Shown here piece by piece: positions 51,418-60,183 of a stretch of 64,000 bases of DNA. This DNA is from Thalassobaculum_A sp040219215. GTDB lineage: Bacteria; Pseudomonadota; Alphaproteobacteria; Thalassobaculales; Thalassobaculaceae. The stretch spans positions 230,388-294,387 of the forward strand of contig NZ_JAVJSX010000025.1 in the NCBI RefSeq assembly GCF_040219215.1, read 5' to 3'. A program made the translations under genes and the position numbers. Below the pieces are notes generated by a model. The model saw only the letters and a program-made list of their open reading frames with translations. It was not told the origin of the DNA and did no database searches. Within the stretch, counting starts at the first letter, position 1. Each line of letters opens with the position of its first letter.

Positions 51418-51806
51418 TACCGGCCTCCGTCGCCCTGAGCGTACGTTTAGACGGCGCACTGCCATCCGGTGGCCAACGATCCCTTTGCAGAGAACGTCAG
51501 AGTTTTCGATCTCATTAAAATAATCAAAATTCGACCTCAAGTTCTATAAAACAAAAACTATCAATTATCTTGCAACCATGAGATCTACAATAAATCTAAC
51601 AATCATTAATACGTAACCGTTATTCAATTTAACTTTATCGATGACTAATATTGCCATCTGGTTAATACTATATCAACCAATTTTACCTAAGTAATTTTAC
51701 GTACGAACCCCAAGCTATCGATTCTTACCGATAGCTGCCTTGAAACGCAGCAAGAACGATTGTCATGCAAGGGGTTGCGGCGCGCTGAGCAAACCGACGG
51801 AGCGCG
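51418..51806. other. AT-rich gap between two paralogous histidine kinases
   Basis: This stretch is 389 bases; from about 51541 to 51730 it is far richer in A and T than anything else in the window, with runs such as TAAATCTAACAATCATTAAT. I find no convincing gene in it. A stem-loop AGCTATCG/CGATAGCT (51713-51720 and 51729-51736, loop 8) could end the downstream kinase transcript but has no T-run. The region would suit promoters or a protein-binding island, and it may mark foreign DNA. Confidence 0.5.
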
Positions 51807-52982
51807 TCAGCCGAAAGACACTCGGTCAGGCGGGAGTGACAACCGAACCGAAGTGCCAGAGCCTTCACTGCTGTCGATTGAGATCTGTCCGCCATGGCGC
51901 TCGAGAAGCCGCTTGGTAATCGCCAGACCGAGGCCGGCCCCGCCCTGCCTGGTCACACTGATTTCCTCGTCGACGTTGAACGGCTCGGTGATCCACTCGA
52001 GCCGCTCGGCAGGGATGCCACGGCCCGTGTCTTCAACGACGATTGCCAGCCCGCCCTGCCCGTCCGCATTGGAGGCCATCGTGACCCGCCCGCCGGGCGG
52101 GGTGTGCTTGATGGCGTTCGACAGCAAGTTCAGCAGCATCTGGCGCATTGCCCGGCGGTCGGCGATCAAGACGGGAGCGCCGCTCACGCGGACTATGCAG
52201 GTCAGGTCGCCTTCCTCCAGAAGCCCTGCGACGGTGCGGCGGCTCTGCTCGAGCAGGTCAGTGACCTCGATGCGTTCATCGCGGAGCGTCACCTTGCCCA
52301 TTTCGACCCGGGAGAAGTCCAGGATGTCGTTGATGAGGTCCAGAAGGTGCAGGCCGCTGTCGTTGATGTCGCCCGCGTACTCCGCGTATTTCGGGTGGCC
52401 GACCGGGCCCCACAGTTCGCTGCGGATCAGTTCCGACATGCCGATGATCGCGTTCAGCGGGGTCCGCAGCTCGTGGCTCATATTGGCGAGAAAGCGGGTC
52501 TTGCTGTCGCTGGCGGCCCGGGCGGCCTCCCGCGCGGCGATCAGTTCGAACTCACGCGCCTTGCGGTGACTGATATCCCGGTAGAACCCGACCAAAGTGA
52601 GCGTGCCGTCGATCTCGATCGTCCGGGCGGTGATCTCGACGGACGACACCGTGCCGTCCCGCCGCTGAATCACGACGTCAGGAAGCAGCATGCGTCCAGC
52701 GTTGCGCGCGTTTCGAAAATCCCAACGGTAGCGGTCACGTTGCGACGGCGGGTGCAGCTCACTTTGATGCATCCCCACCAGCTCCGAAGCGTCGCAGGCA
52801 AACAGCGCCCCCGCCCGATCATTGGCTTCCACGATGATGCCGGTCTCGGCATTCGCCAGAACGATGGCGTCGCCGCTGGTCTCCAGGATCGCACGATGCT
52901 TCTCCTCGGCGATCCGCGCGGACCCCGTTCGATCGTCGCCCTGGAGCAGAAACCGGCGCGCCTCGTTCACAGGGCCCGCCAT
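51807..52982 (-). CDS. PAS sensor histidine kinase, paralogue of the neighbour
   Basis: This 391-residue kinase has one PAS domain (about 25-135), HisKA His170 (LANMSHELRTPLNAI), and HATPase motifs LLNLLSNAIKHTPPGG, DTGRGIP and GGAGLGLAI. It is the neighbour's relative: long stretches are alike (DSKTRFLANMSHELRTPLN versus ESKTRFLANVSHELRTPLN, and GLHLLDLINDILDFSR versus GLHLLDVINDILDYSR). By eye about half or more of the residues match. It lacks the first PAS of the partner. There is no response regulator beside it and no membrane helix. The ATG at 52982 has only a weak ribosome site, so the start is less sure. Confidence 0.88.
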   Translation of the reverse strand: MAGPVNEARRFLLQGDDRTGSARIAEEKHRAILETSGDAIVLANAETGIIVEANDRAGALFACDASELVGMHQSELHPPSQRDRYRWDFRNARNAGRMLLPDVVIQRRDGTVSSVEITARTIEIDGTLTLVGFYRDISHRKAREFELIAAREAARAASDSKTRFLANMSHELRTPLNAIIGMSELIRSELWGPVGHPKYAEYAGDINDSGLHLLDLINDILDFSRVEMGKVTLRDERIEVTDLLEQSRRTVAGLLEEGDLTCIVRVSGAPVLIADRRAMRQMLLNLLSNAIKHTPPGGRVTMASNADGQGGLAIVVEDTGRGIPAERLEWITEPFNVDEEISVTRQGGAGLGLAITKRLLERHGGQISIDSSEGSGTSVRLSLPPDRVSFG

Positions 52983-53158
52983 CCGACCGCCGGCGTTCCG
53001 CCGAGGAAACCGGCCACGCCGGCAGGAACGGTATCAGCGCGCCCGCGACTCGATTTACGGATTTCAAGCACTCACGGGGTCTCCGTCACAAAGGTCCCGC
53101 ATGCGCGGACGCGCCACTTTGAAGGACAAATCTTAACAATCGTTTCAAAGCACCTGCC

Positions 53159-55261
53159 TCACGCCGTCCGGACCCGGGCGATGAACGCCTCCACTTCGTC
53201 AGCCAGTTTCTGGGCATCACGGGCCAACCCGCCCGACGCCTGCAAGACCTGCGCCGCCGCCGTACCGGTATCGCGCGACGCGGCACTGAGGCCGGTGGTG
53301 TTACGGGACACTTCCTCGGTTCCGGTCGACGCTTCCTGGACGTTCCGAGAAATTTCGTTGGTCGCGGCGTTCTGCTGTTCGACCGCCGCAGCGATCGACG
53401 CGGTGGTCTCGTTGACCTCTCCGATGGTCTGAGCGATCGCCCGAATCGATCCAGCCGCGTCGCCAGTCGCAATCTGGATGCCGGTGATCTGCTCGGAGAT
53501 CTCGCTGGTCGCCTTCGCAACCTGACCGGCCAGTGACTTGACCTCGCCGGCCACAACCGCGAAGCCCTTGCCGGCATCGCCGGCACGGGCCGCCTCGATC
53601 GTGGCGTTCAGCGCCAGCAGGTTGGTCTGGGCCGCAATGTCCTGGATCATCGAGATCACGTCACCGATCTTTCGTGCGGCCTCGACCAGCCCTTCGACCT
53701 GGACGTTTGTTGCCTGCGCCTTCTCGACCGCGTCGGTCGCGATTCGCCTGGACTCACTTGCCTGCCGGCCAATCTCTGCGATCGATGCCGACAGTTCCTC
53801 CGAGGCGGTCGCGACGGTCTGCACGTTGCTGGACGCCTCGCTCGCCGCAGCGGCAACCGCTGCCGCCTGATTGTTGGTCTGCTCCGCCGTCGTCGACATC
53901 GTGCCGGCGGTCGACTGGAGTTCATCGACCGCACGCGCCACGGCCCCGACAACCGCCTTGACGCTGGCCTCGAAGCCATCGGCGAGGTCGCTCATCGCGC
54001 GTCGCTTGTCGTCTTCGGCCTGCTGCGCGGCAGCCTGCTGCTGCTGTTCCAGTCGGCGTACTTCGCGGGCGTTCTCGCGGAACACGAGGACCGCGCGGGA
54101 CATCTCGGCGATCTCGTCGGCACCCTTGCCGTCGGGCAGGTCGACATCCAGGTTGCCATCCAGCAACGCGCGCATGCCGTTCGTGAGGCGTTGAACCGGT
54201 CCGACCACTCGGCCAAGCACGATCCAGAACGCCAGTGCCGTCAGCCCCAGCGCGGCGACGAGGATCGAACCGTTCACCACCATCGACGAGACGCCGTCGC
54301 CATGCGACTGCCGAGCCAGGCGGGCGGTGGCCTCGCTGGCGGCGTCGACCATGGCGAGCAGACTGTCCCCGGCGGCGTTGGCCTCCTGCATCCACACGGG
54401 TCCCTTGATTGGATAGATCGGTCCCTTCCGGCCGGCTGCGTACACCTGCTCGCGAACGCTCTGAAACCGCCCGAAGTAGGTTGCCTTGACCTTGTCGGCC
54501 GCCGCGACGATCTCCGGGGCGGCAAGTTCCTTGGCGAGATAGGCCTCGACACCGGACCAGGCGGATTCGGCGCTGCTGCGCAACTCGGCAAGGCGCTGCA
54601 GCACCTGTGGCGACATGGCCGAACCGGCAGAAACCAGTTCGCCGACGATCACCCGCTCGCGCCCGGCGGACTCGCTGATCATCCAGACCGACTGCTTGAC
54701 CTCCTGAGCCAGCAGAATGCGCGTGTGAATCGTCGGCGGAAGGTACTGTGCGGCCGAGCGAAGCGCCTGCGCGTCCATGATGGCCGCGGTGGCGGTCGGC
54801 ACCCACAGCTTTGCGCCGTCGGCGCTGCGGGCGATCTTCGGCTTGGTGAAATCGTCGTCGACTTTCGCCCGGAGTTCGACGAGCTTCATGTGGGATGCCC
54901 GGACAGCGGCAATCAACGCGTCACGGTTGCGGAAGTCGGCACCGGCCTCGATGCTGGCCAGGGCCTTCTCGAAGGTTTCATCGGCGGCACGGCGCTGTTC
55001 GGCGATCGCCGACTGCGCCTTTTCGTCCGGTGAGTTCCAGCCCGCAAGCGCCGTATTGGTCGCATCCCTCTCGGCCGCCCAACCGCCGGCCGCTGACTGC
55101 AACAAATCGGCGACCTGATTGCTTTCGACAATCTGGACCGACTGCTGCATGTCGTTCCATGAGCGGAAACTGCCGATACCGGCCAGCGCAATCACCCCGA
55201 CCGACAGCAACCCGGTTACGGCCAACAGACCGGTCCGGATCGTCACATTGATAGCAACCAT
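53159..55261 (-). CDS. Methyl-accepting chemotaxis protein
   Basis: This is a 700-residue chemoreceptor. It has a first transmembrane helix (about 8-28), a periplasmic helical domain of about 300 residues, a second helix (about 330-350, ALGLTALAFWIVLGRVV), a HAMP domain and the cytoplasmic signalling domain with the hairpin tip NLLALNATIEAARAGDAGKG. It ends ...VEAFIARVRTA without the CheR pentapeptide. No che genes are nearby, so it joins a chemotaxis pathway encoded elsewhere. The ligand is unknown. The ATG at 55261 was chosen over 55270 because of the spacing from AGGGGG. Confidence 0.93.
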   Translation of the reverse strand: MVAINVTIRTGLLAVTGLLSVGVIALAGIGSFRSWNDMQQSVQIVESNQVADLLQSAAGGWAAERDATNTALAGWNSPDEKAQSAIAEQRRAADETFEKALASIEAGADFRNRDALIAAVRASHMKLVELRAKVDDDFTKPKIARSADGAKLWVPTATAAIMDAQALRSAAQYLPPTIHTRILLAQEVKQSVWMISESAGRERVIVGELVSAGSAMSPQVLQRLAELRSSAESAWSGVEAYLAKELAAPEIVAAADKVKATYFGRFQSVREQVYAAGRKGPIYPIKGPVWMQEANAAGDSLLAMVDAASEATARLARQSHGDGVSSMVVNGSILVAALGLTALAFWIVLGRVVGPVQRLTNGMRALLDGNLDVDLPDGKGADEIAEMSRAVLVFRENAREVRRLEQQQQAAAQQAEDDKRRAMSDLADGFEASVKAVVGAVARAVDELQSTAGTMSTTAEQTNNQAAAVAAAASEASSNVQTVATASEELSASIAEIGRQASESRRIATDAVEKAQATNVQVEGLVEAARKIGDVISMIQDIAAQTNLLALNATIEAARAGDAGKGFAVVAGEVKSLAGQVAKATSEISEQITGIQIATGDAAGSIRAIAQTIGEVNETTASIAAAVEQQNAATNEISRNVQEASTGTEEVSRNTTGLSAASRDTGTAAAQVLQASGGLARDAQKLADEVEAFIARVRTA

Positions 55262-55461
55262 GCCACACATCCCCCTGAGGCTTTGTTTTGCAACAAACCG
55301 GGCGACGGTGGCAGAGATTTCTTAATATTTTATTCCAAAAAATGAAGCGTTTCCGCCATTCCCTGACTAAGCAAGATCAATTCCGAGACTATTCGACACA
55401 TCCGTTCCCCTGGGTCACTGGAATGCATCATCTGCCATCGCAGTCGGCCACCCCCACCCGA

Positions 55462-57009
55462 TCAGGCCATCCACGCCTCGATCAGGTGCGGTCCAGGCTC
55501 CGCGATCGCCCGGGCCAACGCATCGTTGAATGCCTCGGCCGTATCGACCCGGACGCCGGCGACACCCATTCCCTTGCCCAATGCAACCCAATCCAGCTCC
55601 GGCCGATCCAAGGTCAGCATGTCGATGGCCTTGCGACCGGGGTTCTGGGCGCCGACGTTGGTGAGTTCGTGCCGAAGAATGGCGTAGGAGCGATTGGCGA
55701 AAATGATGTTCACCACGTCGCAACCCTCGCGCGCCTGCGTCCACAACGCCTGCAGCGTGTACATGCCCGACCCGTCGCCTTCGGTGCAGATCACCTTGCG
55801 GTCCGGACAGGCGATCGCAGCCCCGGTGGCATACGGCAGGCCGAGGCCGATCGAACCGCCGGTCAGGGCCAACCAGTCGTGCGGGGCCGAACCCGCGGTG
55901 AACGGCATGAAGCCGCGTCCGGACGTCACGCTTTCATCCGCGATGATCGCGTTCTCCGGCATCAACCGGCCGAGGGCCGCCGCCACCGCTTCCGGCGTGA
56001 GCGCCCCGGTCGCCAACTCCGGCCGCTCCGCCTTCTGAAGCACCGGCTTGGCGTTCCAGGCATCGAGTTCGTCGCACAGCGCGGTCAGCACCGCGAGATG
56101 ATCATCCCCGATCTCGGCCAGCGTGTGGACGGCGCAACCCTCAGGGGTCAGCAGGCTCGGCTTGTTGGGATAGGCGAAGAACGCCACGGGTACCTTGGTG
56201 CCCAGCAGGACCAGTTGCTCGACGCTGGCCAACTGCTTCAGCGCGATGTCCACCGGATACTGGATGCGCTCGATGGACACCCGCCCGGCGCCGCGCTGCC
56301 AGCGGCCATTGGACGTCTGGCAGGACAGCCGGCAGCCGGTCTTCGCGGCGATCCGTCCCGCAATCTCCAGCGTATCGGCCCGCAGTGACCGGCCGGACAT
56401 GTGCAGCAGCGCCTTACCGCCGGCCGTCAGCGCCTTGGCAGCGGCGCGCACTGCATCCGGATCCGGGCCCGGAAGAGCCGCCCGCGCGATCGCAGCGACC
56501 GGCCCGTTCGACTCATCCCACGCGGTATTGGCCGGCAGGATCAGGGTGGCGATCTGGCCAGGAGGCCCCATGGATGCGGCGACCGCGGCGGCACCGTCGC
56601 CGGCAACGTCCTTGGCACTGCGCGAGGTCTTGACCCAGCCGGACACCGGGCGGGCGATCCCCTCGATGTCGGCGGTCAGCGGCGCATCGTATTCGATATG
56701 GTAGGTCGCGTGCTCGCCGACGATGTTGACCACCGGCGTGAACGCCTTCTTGGCGTTGTGCAGGTTGGCAAGCCCGTTCCCCAGGCCGGGTCCCAGGTGC
56801 AGCAGGGTCGACGCCGGCTTGTCGGCCATCCGGCCATAGCCGTCGGCCATGCCGGTTACGACACCCTCGAACAGGCCAAGCACGCAGCGCATGCCGTCGA
56901 CCCGGTCGAGAGCGGCGACAAAATGCATCTCCGACGTGCCGGGGTTGGTGAAGCAGACGTCGACGCCGGATGCCACCAGCGTGCGCACAAGGGATTCCGC
57001 GCCGTTCAT
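55462..57009 (-). CDS. TPP-dependent acetolactate synthase-like enzyme
   Basis: This is a 515-residue TPP enzyme of the acetolactate synthase/benzoylformate decarboxylase group. The activating glutamate is Glu48 (GLFEGVVTGMADGYGRM). The central domain is present, and the TPP motif GDGSGMYTLQALW starts near 411 and ends at FANRSYAIL (Asn439). It lacks the regulatory partner and the length of IlvB. I infer it uses a 2-oxoacid to form a carboligation or decarboxylation product, unrelated to branched-chain synthesis. It is divergent from the amidohydrolase gene with 133 bases between. Confidence 0.85.
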   Translation of the reverse strand: MNGAESLVRTLVASGVDVCFTNPGTSEMHFVAALDRVDGMRCVLGLFEGVVTGMADGYGRMADKPASTLLHLGPGLGNGLANLHNAKKAFTPVVNIVGEHATYHIEYDAPLTADIEGIARPVSGWVKTSRSAKDVAGDGAAAVAASMGPPGQIATLILPANTAWDESNGPVAAIARAALPGPDPDAVRAAAKALTAGGKALLHMSGRSLRADTLEIAGRIAAKTGCRLSCQTSNGRWQRGAGRVSIERIQYPVDIALKQLASVEQLVLLGTKVPVAFFAYPNKPSLLTPEGCAVHTLAEIGDDHLAVLTALCDELDAWNAKPVLQKAERPELATGALTPEAVAAALGRLMPENAIIADESVTSGRGFMPFTAGSAPHDWLALTGGSIGLGLPYATGAAIACPDRKVICTEGDGSGMYTLQALWTQAREGCDVVNIIFANRSYAILRHELTNVGAQNPGRKAIDMLTLDRPELDWVALGKGMGVAGVRVDTAEAFNDALARAIAEPGPHLIEAWMA

Positions 57010-57142
57010 GAGGATCGCCTTAGAGGATGAGACCGAAGACGCCGGATCATGGCCGCTGATTGACAGCAGAACAAGACCGCGCGCTTGCCAAAAGACCGTT
57101 CGGGCGTGCTTCAATCGATCCTGACCGCATCCGGAGGGCACC

Positions 57143-58048
57143 GTGACCGACGCCGAACTGCCGATCATCGACGCGCACCATCACTTCTGGGAACTCGGAC
57201 ACGGTCGGCACCCGTGGCTTGAGGATCACGTCGTCCCGTTCCGATACGGCGACTACTCGGCGATCCGGAAGAACTACCTCGTCGAGGACTTCCGGCGGGA
57301 CCACGGGACTCACAACGTCGTCAAGTCGGTGCACATGGAGGCCGAATGGGATCCTCGGGACCCGGTGGCGGAGACCCGGTGGCTGCACGAGGTGCATGAC
57401 CAGACCGGTTGGCCGCACGCGATGGTGGGGCAGGCCTGGTTCGCCCGGCCCGATATCGCGACCGTGCTGGCCGGCCATGCCGCCTTTCCGCTGATCCGGT
57501 CGGTCCGCCAGAAGCCGACGGCTGCGGCCTCGCCCGACACCGCGCTTGCCGGCGCGCCCGGTTCGATGGCCGATCCGGCGTTCCGAGCCGGATACCGCCT
57601 GCTGGCCAAGCATGGCCTGCACTATGATCTGCAAACCCCTTGGTGGCATCTGGGCGAGGCCGCCGACCTGGCTCGGGATTTCCCGGACACCCTGATCATC
57701 CTCAACCACACCGGCCTGCCGGCCGACCGCTCGGCCGCCGGGCTGGCTGGCTGGAGAGCCGGCATGGCGGCGTTCGCCGACCGACCGAACGCCGCGGTCA
57801 AGATCTCGGGCATCGGCGTGCCGGGCAAGGCCTGGAGCGCCGACCTGCAGGGCGGCATCGTGCTGGAGACGATCCGGCTGTTCGGCGCCGATCGCTGCAT
57901 GGTCGCCAGCAACTTCCCGGTCGACTCGCTCTGCTCCAGCTATGACGAGATTCTTTCCGGACTTAAGGCGATCACGTCAGTGCTGCCGCCCCCCGAGCGG
58001 CGGGCGGTCTTCCACGACACGGCCATGAGGATCTATCGGCCGATCTGA
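57143..58048 (+). CDS. Amidohydrolase family protein (2-pyrone-4,6-dicarboxylate lactonase-like)
   Basis: This 301-residue metal-dependent hydrolase starts at a GTG with a GGAGGGCACC site. It begins LPIIDAHHHFWELGHGRHPW, with the metal-binding Asp/His set (Asp10, His12, His14) and a fragment CGWP-like later region (VGQAWFARPDIATVLAGH). The closing ILNHTGLPADR and FGADRCMVASNFPVDSL are typical of the COG3618 amidohydrolases. These often open lactone rings of sugar acids or aromatic intermediates. The substrate is unknown. It converges on dctM-like with a terminator-like hairpin between. Confidence 0.83.
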   Translation: MTDAELPIIDAHHHFWELGHGRHPWLEDHVVPFRYGDYSAIRKNYLVEDFRRDHGTHNVVKSVHMEAEWDPRDPVAETRWLHEVHDQTGWPHAMVGQAWFARPDIATVLAGHAAFPLIRSVRQKPTAAASPDTALAGAPGSMADPAFRAGYRLLAKHGLHYDLQTPWWHLGEAADLARDFPDTLIILNHTGLPADRSAAGLAGWRAGMAAFADRPNAAVKISGIGVPGKAWSADLQGGIVLETIRLFGADRCMVASNFPVDSLCSSYDEILSGLKAITSVLPPPERRAVFHDTAMRIYRPI

Positions 58049-58070
58049 TCCTTCAACCGAAGGGCCGCAC

Positions 58071-58099
58071 CTGCGGGTCGGCGGTGCACCGACCCGCAG
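58071..58099. terminator. Terminator-like hairpin between convergent genes
   Basis: CTGCGGGTCGG (58071-58081), loop CGGTGCA, CCGACCCGCAG (58089-58099): a perfect 11-base-pair GC-rich stem lying between the amidohydrolase stop and the TRAP large-permease stop. No T-run follows on either strand, so it may work in both directions with Rho or not be a classical terminator. Confidence 0.6.
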
Positions 58100-58112
58100 T
58101 GACACCGCGACG

Positions 58113-59423
58113 TCAGTTCAGCAGCGTCTTCGGCAGCCAGGTGATGATCTCCGGCCAGATCATGAACACCGCCACTGTGATGAAATCGGCAATCACGAAC
58201 GGTCCGACGCCGCGGAACACCGTCGACACCGGGATGTCCGGACGCACCGCCGCCACAACGAAGCAGTTCAGGCCGATCGGCGGCGTCACCAGGCACACCT
58301 CGGCCATCTTCACGACGATGATGCCGAACCAGATCGAGTCGTAGCCGAGCGCCATCACTGCCGGGTACACGACCGGCAGCGTGAGGAGCAGCATGCCGAT
58401 CGCGTCCATGAACATGCCGAGGATCGCGTAGGCGATCAGGATGCAGACCATCACGACCCACGGCTCGAACGGCAGCGAGACGATGAAGTTGCTGAACTGC
58501 TCCGGCAGCCCGGCAAAGCCGAGGAACCGAACGAACACCAGCACGCCCCAGATCAGGCTGAAGATCATGACCGTCAGCTTGGCGGTGTCGAGCAGCGTCT
58601 CCTTCAGCGCCGGCCAACGCATGCCCTTGGCGAACGCCATCAGGAACACCACGAACGCGCCCAGCGCGCCGGCCTCGGTCGGCGTCGCCCAGCCGTAGTA
58701 CATGGCGCTGAAGATGATGATGACGACGGCGAGCACCGGGAACGTCCCCGGAACCGCCTTGATGCGGTCGGTCCAGGTGTAGCCGTGGATCGCCGGACCG
58801 ACCTTCGGATCGATCTTGGCCCAGATCAGGATGATCGCCACGTAGATCAGTGCCGAAACCAACCCCGGAATGAACCCGGCAAGCAGCAGTTGGCCGACCG
58901 ACTCCTCGACGATGATCGCGTAGATCACCAGGATGGCGCTCGGCGGAATCAGGGTCGCCAGGGTGCCGCCGGCGGCGACCACACCGGCGGCAATTCGCCG
59001 GGAGTACCCGGCGGCAAGCATCTCCGGAATGGCAACCCGCGCGAACACCGCGGCCGTCGCCGTTGACGCTCCCGACACGGCGGCGAAGCCGGCGGTCGCC
59101 ATGACCGAGGCCACCGCCAACCCGCCCGGCAGCCAGCCGAGCCACTTGCGCGCGGCGTCGAACAGTGCGGCGGTGATCCCGGCGTGAAACGCCAGATAGC
59201 CGATGAGGATGAACATCGGCAGTACGGATAGAGTGTAGGTAACCGATTTCGAGTGGGGGATCGTCCCGACGATTCCGGCACCGGCCTCCCAGCCAATGAT
59301 CGCGACCAGTCCGAGAAGCCCGACGACCGATGCCGCCAGATAGACCCGGACCCCGATCAGAATCAGGGTCAGCAGGGCGCCAACGCCGATCAGCCCGATG
59401 GTGTCGTTGCTGAGTTCGGTCAC
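58113..59423 (-). CDS. TRAP transporter large permease (DctM family)
   Basis: This is a 436-residue protein with about twelve or more hydrophobic helices. TRAP large-subunit features include PMFILIGYLAFHAG, AAVSGASTATAAVFARVAIPEM, GYSRRIAAGVVAAGGTLATLIPPSAIL and VTPPIGLNCFVVAAVRPDI. It forms the Na+-driven transport core with the small subunit. It starts with an ATG overlapping the dctQ-like stop by 4 bases. The substrate of the system is not visible from sequence. Confidence 0.93.
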   Translation of the reverse strand: MTELSNDTIGLIGVGALLTLILIGVRVYLAASVVGLLGLVAIIGWEAGAGIVGTIPHSKSVTYTLSVLPMFILIGYLAFHAGITAALFDAARKWLGWLPGGLAVASVMATAGFAAVSGASTATAAVFARVAIPEMLAAGYSRRIAAGVVAAGGTLATLIPPSAILVIYAIIVEESVGQLLLAGFIPGLVSALIYVAIILIWAKIDPKVGPAIHGYTWTDRIKAVPGTFPVLAVVIIIFSAMYYGWATPTEAGALGAFVVFLMAFAKGMRWPALKETLLDTAKLTVMIFSLIWGVLVFVRFLGFAGLPEQFSNFIVSLPFEPWVVMVCILIAYAILGMFMDAIGMLLLTLPVVYPAVMALGYDSIWFGIIVVKMAEVCLVTPPIGLNCFVVAAVRPDIPVSTVFRGVGPFVIADFITVAVFMIWPEIITWLPKTLLN

Positions 59424-60082
59424 GCGCCGGTCCTCCGTTCGGTTCCGTCTTCATCGTCGGCAATGACGCCCGCTTCGGCCGCCTCCTCCTTCGCTAGTTC
59501 ACGGACATCGGCGATCAGCGGAACCGCAATCGGCTCGGCATGCGAGTGGAGGAACAGCCGCACATACCCGACCAGATTGAGGGCCAGTCGCAGGAACAGC
59601 ATTCCGAACGCGAACGGGATCAACATCTTCGACGGCCACCACGGGATCTGGGCGTCGATCGTGGAGTCGCCGTATTCGTAGGCCCGCATGGCGTGGTCCC
59701 AGCCGAAGTAGATCAGCACGGCGAGGACGAACAGGCCGAGCACCTGGCCGGCCGCCTCGGCCAGCCACAACGGCTTGCCCTTCAGCTTGCCGACGAAAAG
59801 CTCCATGCGAACGTGGCCGTTCACCCGTTCGCAATAGGCGATCGCCAGGAACGCGAAGACCGCAATCGACATCTCGACGGCATCGATGTAGCCGAAGATC
59901 GGCATGTTGAAGAGCTTGCGTCCGAGGATCTGGCTGACGCCGACCAGCATCAAAATGAAGATGAAGATGCCGGACGCGATGGCCGTGAAGCGTTCGATTG
60001 ATCCAAGGATGCGGTCGAACCGGTCGATCGTGCGACCGCCTCCGACCTCCATCTCGGGAGTCCAGGCCACGGGCTGGGTCAT
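59420..60082 (-). CDS. TRAP transporter small permease (DctQ family)
   Basis: This 220-residue protein has four hydrophobic helices, with IASGIFIFILMLVGVSQILG and IDAVEMSIAVFAFLAIAYC the clearest. The conserved arginine-containing loop ANGHVRMELFVGKL follows. The C-terminus is a long acidic cytoplasmic tail. It pairs with the large subunit, whose start overlaps its stop, and gene order P-Q-M is classical for TRAP. A hairpin separates it from dctP. Confidence 0.92.
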   Translation of the reverse strand: MTQPVAWTPEMEVGGGRTIDRFDRILGSIERFTAIASGIFIFILMLVGVSQILGRKLFNMPIFGYIDAVEMSIAVFAFLAIAYCERVNGHVRMELFVGKLKGKPLWLAEAAGQVLGLFVLAVLIYFGWDHAMRAYEYGDSTIDAQIPWWPSKMLIPFAFGMLFLRLALNLVGYVRLFLHSHAEPIAVPLIADVRELAKEEAAEAGVIADDEDGTERRTGA

Positions 60083-60135
60083 GTCCTAAGCCCTTTCAGT
60101 TGCGGTTGGATGCGTGATGCCGGATCGCAAGCAAA

Positions 60136-60164
60136 GAAGGGCCGTGCGGTCCGCACGGCCCTTC
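60136..60164 (-). terminator. Hairpin between dctP-like and dctQ-like genes
   Basis: GAAGGGCCGTGCGG (60136-60149), single-base centre, CCGCACGGCCCTTC (60151-60164): a perfect 14-base-pair stem (in practice a loop of four or five bases). On the minus strand it is followed by TTTGCTTGC. It lies between the binding-protein stop (60184) and the small-permease start (60082) and may stop or slow most transcription, giving more binding protein than permease. Confidence 0.72.
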
Positions 60165-60183
60165 CCCGATTTCAGCCGCGGGC

